Shown: one piece after another, positions 23,243 to 31,133 of the stretch | How the letters are laid out: every line of letters starts with the position of its first letter | Numbering within the stretch: position 1 is the first letter of the stretch | Source: a virus | DNA: 59,157 bases | Virus record (IMG/VR): IMGVR_UViG_3300046804_004972 | Coordinates: 1 to 59,157 of that record | Strand: one strand, 5' to 3' | The notes under the pieces: model-generated | Told to the model about the DNA's origin: nothing | Database searches by the model: none | The model's input: only the letters and a program-made list of their open reading frames with translations | Made by a program: the position numbers and the translations under genes

Positions 23243-25438
23243 TTAAACTCTACCAGCAACTTCTTCAAAACTGACTCCAGTACGTGTAGCAACGAAAGTC
23301 AGAGTTACATAGTTGATTGATTTAGTTGGCTTCAGGAAGATGTTAGCTCTAAATTCATTATTATCAATAACATCAGGAGTATTATTTGTAGTGTCACAGA
23401 CAACTAGGAAGTCATATAGACCACGTTTTGCCTGAACATCTCTCAAATAAGGCTCTACAATGTTTACAAAGTTTGCTCTTGTGATCTCGTCATTGAGTTC
23501 AAAGAGTTGTGCTTGTGCAGCTTTCTCTAATGCTTGCTCAACGGTGAGGAAAAGACGACGAACATTAATTCTATCAAATGCTGAAGCATAACCGAGAGCA
23601 GTTTTATCTCCAAAGAGAAGAATACCAATTCCTGGTTGATTTACAACAGAATTGATTCTTTGTGCATAAAGTTGATCCCTTTGTGCCTTGCTTGGATTGT
23701 ATGCAAGTTTGACAGCATTATTTAAAATGCCTCTTTGTTGACCAGCAGGAGAGAACCAAGGATATGCGACAATAGAAGTTCTAACCATCAGACCTGCAAC
23801 ATCTGGGTTGCAAGGAATGTATCTGAAGGTATTATTGAATCTATCATAGGTATACTTATATCCACTATCAAATACTGCATAAGAAGAAGACTGTAGTGAA
23901 CTGAAGAATCTAACAACGTTTGTTGTTTGAGTTGCCGCAGTCAAATCTCCGATAACATTAGATCTATGTGGTGAAATTACAGCAACACAGTCTTTTCTTT
24001 CATTCGCAATAGAAATAAGGTGATTTGCTTTTGCTTGAGACTGTGGTTCTTCTCCTAAACCAGGACCCATAATCAAGTAATCTACCGCAACTTCATCTTT
24101 GTTTGAGAATAGAGTATAAGAACTGATAAGATCAGAAAGTGCAGCTGTCATCCCATTGCCAGCAGAATAGTTCTTACCTGCTGTTAATGTATAAGTTACG
24201 TTACCAATTGCATTGAAGGTAACCCCTTGTGCGTCTTGGTTCCAAATTCCAGATGCTGTAGAAATGCCTGCCCATCCCGATGCTGTTGTAAACGCTGTTG
24301 CTACTGGAGCAGTTGCATTTTGAGTGTCAATTTGGTCTGAAGGATTTGCTCCAGCATATACATACTGCGAATAGATTGCAAGATAATTCTTCCAAAAATT
24401 CTTTTGTGAAGAATTTACGGCCGATACTGAATCTGCAGCTTTGGAAAGGAACAGATGCTTTTCGAGGAGATTTCCTTGAATTCCAGTTACAGAACCCTTG
24501 TCATCAATAACAACAACGTGAATAGCATCATTCTTTCCACTTCTATCAAGTGAATAACTTGTAGAAACTGGTTTTGGTGCTAAAGACTTCCAGTAAACAG
24601 TTGAATTAGTTAGTCCAAGTGTTTGTTGATCGTACCAGTCAAGAATTGTACTAACTGATGCAGTAGTACCAGTTGTAATGCCGGAATTGTTGATAAATGT
24701 TATAGTATCCGAAGCTTCAAAACTATATCCAGCATTTCCTTCGGCATATGAAATTGGTGTAACAGTTCCATTTGATGCAACTCTTGAAAGAATTTTTACA
24801 TCAATGGAACTTGAACCAGATGCTGATGTGGTGACTCCAGTAATTATACCTTTTAAATAACCAGTAAATGTTTCTGTAGTTCCATCATTCTTGGCAATTG
24901 TTACTGCACTTAACGTTGTTGTAACTCCATATCCAATGACTGCTCCTAGAGCACTTGGATTTGTGGTTGCAATTCCAATAGTTTGGTCAGCTTTATCATC
25001 AATTACACAAACTTTTAGATCATTTGCCCAGTTACCTGGATTTTTTGCAGCATATGCAAAGGTTACACTATCTGAAGAGTGATTATCGTTATAATCTTCA
25101 AAATTGTCAATTTTAAGGCTTGTATTTGCGGTGGTATTAAAACCTGCATTGGAATTATTTAAAGTTGTGCCTGAAGTTCTTACAACCTTAAGAATACCAC
25201 CATAAGATAGGAATGAGGAAGCACTCATCCAATACTCATACTGACTATCTGTAGAGATTGGTTTGCCAAATACATTAATTAGTTCTTGTTCGGTCGTAAT
25301 ATCAACGACCTCATCTACTGGACCTTTTGTAAAGGGTCCGGCAATAGCACCGATGTTGTCAAGAACATTTTCAGCTCTTCCTACAGTTAAATCAACCTCT
25401 CTGATTAGTACTCCAGGAGATAATTGAGGAGTCGCCAT
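23243..25438 (-). CDS. 18: gp18-like contractile tail sheath protein
   Basis: A 731-aa sheath subunit (T4 gp18 659 aa). The N-terminus MATPQLSPGVLIREVDLTV is the standard sheath start, and the C-terminal LTVEQALEKAAQAQLFELND, then GLYDFLVVCDTTNNTPDVID are conserved sheath features. The middle (about 130-420) is a Thr/Ser/Gly-rich protruding domain, the variable exposed part. Ribosome site CGGAG lies in one arm of an inverted repeat with a late promoter in its loop. Confidence 0.97.
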   Translation of the reverse strand: MATPQLSPGVLIREVDLTVGRAENVLDNIGAIAGPFTKGPVDEVVDITTEQELINVFGKPISTDSQYEYWMSASSFLSYGGILKVVRTSGTTLNNSNAGFNTTANTSLKIDNFEDYNDNHSSDSVTFAYAAKNPGNWANDLKVCVIDDKADQTIGIATTNPSALGAVIGYGVTTTLSAVTIAKNDGTTETFTGYLKGIITGVTTSASGSSSIDVKILSRVASNGTVTPISYAEGNAGYSFEASDTITFINNSGITTGTTASVSTILDWYDQQTLGLTNSTVYWKSLAPKPVSTSYSLDRSGKNDAIHVVVIDDKGSVTGIQGNLLEKHLFLSKAADSVSAVNSSQKNFWKNYLAIYSQYVYAGANPSDQIDTQNATAPVATAFTTASGWAGISTASGIWNQDAQGVTFNAIGNVTYTLTAGKNYSAGNGMTAALSDLISSYTLFSNKDEVAVDYLIMGPGLGEEPQSQAKANHLISIANERKDCVAVISPHRSNVIGDLTAATQTTNVVRFFSSLQSSSYAVFDSGYKYTYDRFNNTFRYIPCNPDVAGLMVRTSIVAYPWFSPAGQQRGILNNAVKLAYNPSKAQRDQLYAQRINSVVNQPGIGILLFGDKTALGYASAFDRINVRRLFLTVEQALEKAAQAQLFELNDEITRANFVNIVEPYLRDVQAKRGLYDFLVVCDTTNNTPDVIDNNEFRANIFLKPTKSINYVTLTFVATRTGVSFEEVAGRV

Positions 25439-25440
25439 TT

Positions 25441-25504
25441 TTTTCTCCGTAAATCTCAGTTTTACTAAAAATATTTATTAAAATATTATTTTAAGCGGAG
25501 AAAA
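25441..25504 (-). promoter_or_regulatory. inverted repeat that can pair with the gp18 Shine-Dalgarno
   Basis: Arms TTTTCTCCG (25441-25449) and CGGAGAAAA (25496-25504) are exact 9-base complements, 46 bases apart. On the minus strand the 3' arm is the gp18 Shine-Dalgarno CGGAG itself. The late promoter lies between the arms. Confidence 0.6.
25472..25480 (-). promoter_or_regulatory. late promoter for gp18-gp19
   Basis: Minus-strand TAATAAATA, 33 bases upstream of the gp18 ATG, expected start about 25466. RNA from it lacks the upstream anti-Shine-Dalgarno arm. Confidence 0.6.
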
Positions 25505-25517
25505 CGTGACGTGAACA

Positions 25518-25748
25518 CTACCAATCTGGATATTCCCAACAAACATAGTAAGTACGACTATTTTTATTATTTTTTACTCTATGTATAGAACATTCTTTAC
25601 ACTCATATGAATATGATGAAGAAACCGGACCCCTATCTTTGCGAGTCCTATAAAATCCATCTATTAAATTTTTAACTTCTCCACAAGTTCTACATCTTCT
25701 ATCTGTAAGTAATAAATGACCTAGCAGTATTTGTTTATCTAAATCCAT
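25518..25748 (-). CDS. Cys4 zinc-ribbon-like mini-protein between gp17 and gp18
   Basis: A 76-aa protein whose ATG overlaps the gp17 stop (TAATG). Two CxxC pairs, C19-R-T-C22 and C50-K-E-C53, frame a 27-residue loop and would bind one zinc. The loop resembles the Cys pairs of HNH/endonuclease VII-type fingers, but no H-N-H triad is visible, so I do not call it a nuclease. Its coupling to the terminase large subunit suggests a packaging or DNA-processing helper; that is inference. A longer frame to 25766 is possible but less likely. Confidence 0.6.
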   Translation of the reverse strand: MDLDKQILLGHLLLTDRRCRTCGEVKNLIDGFYRTRKDRGPVSSSYSYECKECSIHRVKNNKNSRTYYVCWEYPDW

Positions 25749-27397
25749 TAGGACAAGTACTCCCACATATAAGCACGATCTCCATATTCATCAGTATACC
25801 ATCTATCTCCACTGTTATCTACAAAACTATTATCATCCAATCCATCGTTAATAAACCCAAATGGAGACATATCTTGTTCAATTTGATTTTTTTGTTCTTC
25901 ATATAATTTCTTTCTTACATCTTGGTCTGTAAGCTCTTTAAAATAATCTTGAGCAACTAACCATGCATAAATTACCAAGCACATTGCAAGGTCATCGTTG
26001 CAACCTTCTTCTGCCTCAAATGAATTGTGCTTTTGAATGAACGTTGTTAACTCACTCATAATATCATAATCATTGAAAATAAGTTTATTCTCTTCAATCA
26101 TCGTTTTAAGATTAAGACATCCAACTTTTTTAACAGTTTTGGACATCTTTACTCCCAACTGAGTTTTCTTTCCAGAAAATCCTTGACCAACAATTTGACC
26201 TGCTCTACCTCTCATAGAGCACATCAAAAGATTGTTATACTCAAGATCATAATGTATAATTGATGCTACCTGATCACCAACATCATTTACTTCGCACAAA
26301 ATATAGGCATTATTGTAGTTTTTTACAACGTCTACAATAATACTTGGAAAAAGCATTGGTTTAATTTCATTATTTCTATACTTTGCAACTACTTTATGCG
26401 GAAAGGTTGTTATATCAACTACAGTGAACGCAGAATAATCGTTACCAACCCCTCTTGCAACGTCAACAGTAGCTAAGTAATCATGATTCTCAATTGGATC
26501 CTCATAAACATCTAAACCACCACTGCTGATCTTAGGATTATCGTAAACAAGTGCTCTAAGTTTTGATGGTGCAATCAAAGTATCAACTGATCCTAAGAAT
26601 TCGCATTCAAACTCAACCTTGAACTGTTGTTCTGAAGTGTTTGAGATTGTTTGTTTTTTCCACTCCTCATCACGACCTGGAACTTCACTCCAGTGAACAT
26701 CAGTGAATACATATTCATTTTTACCCTTCTCCGCATCATGCCACATGCGGTAGAAGTGATTCATACCATGTGGAGTAGATACAATAATTACCTTTGTGTT
26801 TTTACCTGAAGTGATTGTTGGATATACTGAAGCAAAGAAAGAATCTGCAATGTGGTTAGGTACGAACGCAAATTCGTCCAAAAATAGAATATTGAATGAC
26901 ATACCACGAACTGCAGAAGCAGAAGTAGAAGCAGCCAAGATCTTACTTCCGTTCTCAAGTTCAAGAGAACCTTTGTTCCAAGATACGATACCCTGTTGCA
27001 TCCATTTGGGAAGATTCTCATATGCAGTTTGTAATCTGTCTAAAAGTTCTCTTGCGGTTGCTGCTTTGTTTGCAAGAATACCAATATTTACATTATCATT
27101 GAAAACTGCATAGTGTAAAAGAAAAGAAACCACAGTTGTAGATTTACCTGTCTGACGAGGCATCTTGCAGATATTAAATCTGTGCTTGTGGAAGTTGTTG
27201 ATTAACTTTTCTTGGAAATGATATGGTTTAAATGTCTGGAGACCATGATCCAGAGTTACAATTTTTACATAATTATTTGCAAAATAAACCGGATCATCTT
27301 TACACTTCACAAATTCAATAATTTGTTCTTGCGTAAACTCAATGGGAGTATTTGCTCTTTTTAGTAACGGATTTCCAAGATATACATCATTTGACAT
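25748..27397 (-). CDS. 17: gp17-like terminase large subunit
   Basis: A 549-aa packaging motor (T4 gp17 610 aa) with an N-terminal ATPase and C-terminal RNase H-like nuclease. Walker A is MPRQTGKST (about 79-87), Walker B is ILFLDEFAF (about 170-178), and the coupling motif is in IIVSTPHG. The nuclease acidic residues appear in A-T-V-D-V-A-R-G (about 305-312), I-L-C-E-V-N-D-V-G-D and N-D-D-L-A-M near the C-terminus. It lacks the first 70 or so residues of T4 gp17. A 90-base gap separates it from the 703-aa gene, with an AGG Shine-Dalgarno-like run but no clear promoter. Confidence 0.97.
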   Translation of the reverse strand: MSNDVYLGNPLLKRANTPIEFTQEQIIEFVKCKDDPVYFANNYVKIVTLDHGLQTFKPYHFQEKLINNFHKHRFNICKMPRQTGKSTTVVSFLLHYAVFNDNVNIGILANKAATARELLDRLQTAYENLPKWMQQGIVSWNKGSLELENGSKILAASTSASAVRGMSFNILFLDEFAFVPNHIADSFFASVYPTITSGKNTKVIIVSTPHGMNHFYRMWHDAEKGKNEYVFTDVHWSEVPGRDEEWKKQTISNTSEQQFKVEFECEFLGSVDTLIAPSKLRALVYDNPKISSGGLDVYEDPIENHDYLATVDVARGVGNDYSAFTVVDITTFPHKVVAKYRNNEIKPMLFPSIIVDVVKNYNNAYILCEVNDVGDQVASIIHYDLEYNNLLMCSMRGRAGQIVGQGFSGKKTQLGVKMSKTVKKVGCLNLKTMIEENKLIFNDYDIMSELTTFIQKHNSFEAEEGCNDDLAMCLVIYAWLVAQDYFKELTDQDVRKKLYEEQKNQIEQDMSPFGFINDGLDDNSFVDNSGDRWYTDEYGDRAYMWEYLS

Positions 27398-27487
27398 AAT
27401 AAATTAACCTGTATTTTTTAAGTATAAAATTGCTTGCTCTAAATTTTCCAGTTTGATGATTATAATCCATTACTAAAGCATAAACTT

Positions 27488-29599
27488 TTACCACTTAACT
27501 TTATTTGCCCAATAAGCTGCGGACATTGGACCTTTAGCAATATTCTCTGCGTGTCTTGTTTTAAACTTATGACGACGCATTGCATATGCTTTAGATTCAC
27601 CTTTCTTTTTGGGAGAACCTTTTACTCCTCTTTGTCCAAAACGAATAATCTTCTCCTCTCCTCCAGAACATGCCTTAACAACATGTGATTTTCCTGTAAG
27701 AGAATCTCCTACTGCTTGTGCTTTTGGTTTATTACACTTCATTTTTGATTTATCCAATCTAACTGATTCATCAATTTCAACTTCTTCTCCCATAGGTTTT
27801 ACATAATTTCTATTAGGTCCTGGTTTTGCAGAACTACCACCTTGAGGTCCACATACTTGAATAAGAGGTTGTCCTGGTTGAATTTCGGAAACTGAATGAT
27901 AAACTACTTTTGAACCCGGATAAACTTTTTGCAACTCATCATTAATATCTTGACGTGTTGGAAGTTTAACTTGAGGGAAAAACATCTTAAGTGAATAATA
28001 CTTACCTCTCCACATAAGAGTAACCATAATCACATTGCCAGTTTGTGCTTGCATTCTGGTTGCTTCGTCAACTTGTGACTTAAATCCCTTAATTGGTTCT
28101 GGTTTGATTAAATCAACTACTTCTGCAAAAGTATTTCCATTTACATCTTCAAGGGACACATCCTCTGCTTTTACACAACGATTATACTTCTTACCAAAAA
28201 GTTTTTGAGTTCCCTTCTTTTTGTATCCAGGCCAACACTTCATTTCATCTACAATCTTATCAACAAGTTTTTCTTCTTTTTTAATTGATGGTAGGGATAC
28301 CCCCGACATACGAGCAGCAGTAGACTTTTCACCACCCACACCCCTCTGTGCTAGGTTTGCAATTTTCTTTGCTCTTTGTGATTTTCTTACATCTGCTGAA
28401 GTGTGTGTTACATCAAAACTTACACCTTCATCAACATCATGCTCACCACTTTCCATATAATCTGCTGCAGTATCAATATAATCTGCTGCTTTGGTAATTT
28501 TTGATTGTACCCATGCCTCAATATTACCCTCACCTTTTAATCTTTTTCTTAATCTTTTTACTGCATTATCAATAGTAGATAGTTCTGATCTTGCCATTGA
28601 ATACTCGTGGTCTTTTTCTTCTGTTTTAACCATATCTTTTAATTTGGTAGGAATAGAATAGATATCCCAGTATTTTGGTCCATATTTGCACTCACTTCTC
28701 AATTCTTCTTTTTGACACTTTGAACAATACCTCTTTTCATAATCAACATGCACTCCATGAATTGGAGGCATATGAACTGGAGAATCTAAGTCTGCCAATG
28801 ATGAATCACCAACATCCTCTGATTTAGTTCCCCAATTGGAAGCACCAACTTCACGACATTTGACCAATGCTCCAGATGCATACGCACTGGGCCAAATTTT
28901 ATACCTACTTTTTACTTTATGATAACAAGCATCTTTTTCACCTTTTTTTTCTTGAATGTATTCTTCCTGTGTCACAATTTTTGCATCTCCCGATCTATCT
29001 GGATTTGGATCTTCTTTACGTTTTTTAGCAGCTCTTTTATTCCTTTCATCTTTACTCATAGAAGCACGAACATCAGCATCTCTGCAATATGGTTTAGTTG
29101 TTTGTCCTGGTTGACGAGCACAAGGTTTACCATCATATTTTCCACCAGTTTGAACCCACCCCTTAAACCAATCTTTTAAAGAATAATCGGGATCTCTTGG
29201 AGTTTTTCCATCTAATGCTTCTTTTACATCCTTGAACTTTTTATGATGCTTTTTAGCATCAGACTCCATCCTTTTCAAACGAGTATAATAATCTGGAATT
29301 TCATCAAGATGTTGAAGTGCTATATCAGTTGCAAGATCTTTATCCTTTGTATGCTCATGTTCAATAGGAATTCCCATTTCAAGTTGCTTTTTTACAAAAG
29401 AAACTTCTAGACGATGTTTCTTTGCAATACTTTCAACTGATTTATGTGACTTTACTTGATGCATTTCATTAAATGGTGATTTTGATTTGGTCTCTTCACC
29501 CTTTGATCTTTTTCTACGAGCAGCACAATGAGCACGTTGAGAAAACCCCTTAGGACTATCGCAATCAATTGATCTTTTATAATCTTTAGACCAAACCAT
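27488..29599 (-). CDS. 703-aa mosaic of small phage domains (DUF5661-like and others)
   Basis: A large protein inserted between gp16 and gp17 and made of several modules seen separately in other marine phages. In order: a basic CDSPKGFSQRAHCAARRKR N-terminus (about 13-31); a DUF5661-like segment (MGIPIEHEHTKDKDLATDIA, about 74-93); a Cys/Gly module with WFKGWVQTGGKYDGKPC (about 142-158); DACYHKVKSRYKIWPSAYAS (about 220-240); a Cys-rich piece with C-S-K-C (about 295); EAWVQSKITKAADYIDTAAD (about 360-380); a CWPGYKKKG motif; a domain like the 106-aa head protein (about 525-590); and a C-terminal RFGQRGVKGS ... AAYWANKVKW module. It is strongly basic overall. The role is unknown; packaging with DNA or injection is possible. 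A CAATAAATA late element precedes it. Confidence 0.65.
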   Translation of the reverse strand: MVWSKDYKRSIDCDSPKGFSQRAHCAARRKRSKGEETKSKSPFNEMHQVKSHKSVESIAKKHRLEVSFVKKQLEMGIPIEHEHTKDKDLATDIALQHLDEIPDYYTRLKRMESDAKKHHKKFKDVKEALDGKTPRDPDYSLKDWFKGWVQTGGKYDGKPCARQPGQTTKPYCRDADVRASMSKDERNKRAAKKRKEDPNPDRSGDAKIVTQEEYIQEKKGEKDACYHKVKSRYKIWPSAYASGALVKCREVGASNWGTKSEDVGDSSLADLDSPVHMPPIHGVHVDYEKRYCSKCQKEELRSECKYGPKYWDIYSIPTKLKDMVKTEEKDHEYSMARSELSTIDNAVKRLRKRLKGEGNIEAWVQSKITKAADYIDTAADYMESGEHDVDEGVSFDVTHTSADVRKSQRAKKIANLAQRGVGGEKSTAARMSGVSLPSIKKEEKLVDKIVDEMKCWPGYKKKGTQKLFGKKYNRCVKAEDVSLEDVNGNTFAEVVDLIKPEPIKGFKSQVDEATRMQAQTGNVIMVTLMWRGKYYSLKMFFPQVKLPTRQDINDELQKVYPGSKVVYHSVSEIQPGQPLIQVCGPQGGSSAKPGPNRNYVKPMGEEVEIDESVRLDKSKMKCNKPKAQAVGDSLTGKSHVVKACSGGEEKIIRFGQRGVKGSPKKKGESKAYAMRRHKFKTRHAENIAKGPMSAAYWANKVKW

Positions 29600-29622
29600 T
29601 TGAAGTATTATCTCGTCTTTAT

Positions 29623-29631
29623 TATTTATTG
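29623..29631 (-). promoter_or_regulatory. possible late promoter for the 703-aa gene
   Basis: Minus-strand CAATAAATA overlapping the gp16 stop, 23 bases upstream of the ATG. Confidence 0.4.
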
Positions 29632-30069
29632 ATTTGATGCTTCTTCAGAACTTTGTTGCTTTAAAAATTTAGCTAAGTCTGCAGTAGACCCTACAAAAAG
29701 AGCATTATTAACTGTTGTAGGACCTTTTTGCTTTTCTTCTTCAACATCTTTGAGAGTTTTTTGTAGAGACAAAAGTTTTTCCGCAATTTCTCCAGTATTT
29801 TTAATTAACTGACCTGCAACCTCATATGCTCTTGGCATTTCACTTTCTTGAGCAAGTTCAAGAATTCCATTAATTGCTTCTTGACCTTTTTCTATAAGAG
29901 AATATAAATTTCCTCTCGCATATTCATAATCTTTTTTAATATCACTTGCAGTGGTTTCCAATTCCTCTATTTTCTTTTCAATGGCAATAGGTTCTTTTTC
30001 TGCAGCAATTATCTCTGCATCAACATTAAAAGTTTCATTTAACTTGTCAAATTTTTTCGTCATTTTCAT
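29626..30069 (-). CDS. 16: gp16-like terminase small subunit
   Basis: A 147-aa protein (T4 gp16 164 aa) that recognises DNA for packaging and stimulates gp17. It is almost entirely helical and coiled-coil-like, as in T4: PIAIEKKIEELETTASDIKK, then a central helix pair with EMPRAYEVAGQLIKNTGEIA (about 76-95), and a conserved C-terminal NALFVGSTADLAKFLKQ. Two ATGs (M-K-M-T) are close together. Position right after gp15 fits. Confidence 0.88.
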   Translation of the reverse strand: MKMTKKFDKLNETFNVDAEIIAAEKEPIAIEKKIEELETTASDIKKDYEYARGNLYSLIEKGQEAINGILELAQESEMPRAYEVAGQLIKNTGEIAEKLLSLQKTLKDVEEEKQKGPTTVNNALFVGSTADLAKFLKQQSSEEASNQ

Positions 30070-30079
30070 TTTTACTCAT

Positions 30080-31081
30080 TTAAAATGCTGAACCACTGAA
30101 TCCAAAATCATCGCCAACTTCAATTAATATATCATCAGCAGCAGTAATTGATTTAATTGGAGATCCTGTTAAATGCGATGTAATTGTTGTATTATCTTTT
30201 CCCCTCTCAACAGTCAATACGTTTCCAGATTTTGATTTTACTAATAATTCTTCCCCTTCAAGATCAATATAAGTATTGATTGAAATTGACGAAGCATCAT
30301 TTACTGAAATCAAAACATCTTCAGTTGTAATATCATTTGCCAAATTGGTGAGAACAATTCCTGTGTAATTTTTAATTGCTCTAGGTTCAGAAGAATATAC
30401 AATTCCTCTACTTGCACTATTATTTACATCTCCAGCAATATATGTAATAGTACTCTTTCTGATGATATTGTCGTTGACTGTAGATATTGGACCAAATAGA
30501 TATGTTTTTGCTGTAAATCTTAATGTATAAACTAATACCCTTCTTGTTGTAAAATCGCCTTCATAATCATCTTGCATTGTAATATTTTCTAAAACAACAG
30601 GAATATCTCTTTTTTCATTAATATCATCAATCATTTCAACCGTCATTGTATATGCGGGTTGAAAATATGGTAAAATTTGTTCAATAATTTGAAGAGCATC
30701 GTCATTCAATTTTGACATAATACTCAATTCAAATTGCATATTATAGGGGACCGGAAGATAAGTTTTTTTAACTTGTTTCCCATCCGCCGCAGACTTTACA
30801 GTAAAAGATTGTGTTGTAGTAGATTTTCTTGTAGCATCATAAGTTAATCCAGTAAATTCAAATGACATTCTTGGTAATGTAATTTGAACTGGTTTATTTA
30901 AATCTGGAGATTGATTTAATCTAGCAAGAAATTTTTGAGTTGGTCCATAGGCCAAAGGAACTTTAATAATACTAACAACTTCATTATCAGAGTTTTTATG
31001 ATGAATGTTTATGTTGTTGAATAGAGATCCAAAAGAAATTACCGTTTTTCTTAAAATCTCGTGATAAAAATATTCAAACAT
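30080..31081 (-). CDS. 15: gp15-like tail sheath/tube terminator
   Basis: A 333-aa protein (T4 gp15 272 aa) that caps the tail and joins it to the head. The start MFEYFYHEILRKTVISFGSL resembles T4 gp15, as do KVPLAYGPTQKFLARLNQ and IIEQILPYFQPAYTMTVE. The extra length is a C-terminal beta domain (about 235-325: GVVLT-type strands, VNDASSISINTYIDLEGEEL), absent from T4 gp15 as I know it. Confidence 0.93.
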   Translation of the reverse strand: MFEYFYHEILRKTVISFGSLFNNINIHHKNSDNEVVSIIKVPLAYGPTQKFLARLNQSPDLNKPVQITLPRMSFEFTGLTYDATRKSTTTQSFTVKSAADGKQVKKTYLPVPYNMQFELSIMSKLNDDALQIIEQILPYFQPAYTMTVEMIDDINEKRDIPVVLENITMQDDYEGDFTTRRVLVYTLRFTAKTYLFGPISTVNDNIIRKSTITYIAGDVNNSASRGIVYSSEPRAIKNYTGIVLTNLANDITTEDVLISVNDASSISINTYIDLEGEELLVKSKSGNVLTVERGKDNTTITSHLTGSPIKSITAADDILIEVGDDFGFSGSAF

Positions 31082-31123
31082 ATGATTTAACTTACAATAC
31101 TACGGTTTTCTATAATTAACTAG

Positions 31124-31132
31124 TATTTATTC
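31124..31132 (-). promoter_or_regulatory. late promoter for gp15-gp16
   Basis: Minus-strand GAATAAATA, just after the gp14 stop, 42 bases upstream of the gp15 ATG. AATACTA / TAGTATT (31096-31127) forms a 7-bp inverted repeat across it, but does not reach the start codon. Confidence 0.5.
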
Positions 31133-31133
31133 A

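Noticed and set aside
25518-25766. HNH endonuclease call for the Cys4 mini-protein
   Set aside because: Two CxxC pairs are present but no H-N-H catalytic residues can be placed, and the protein is too short.
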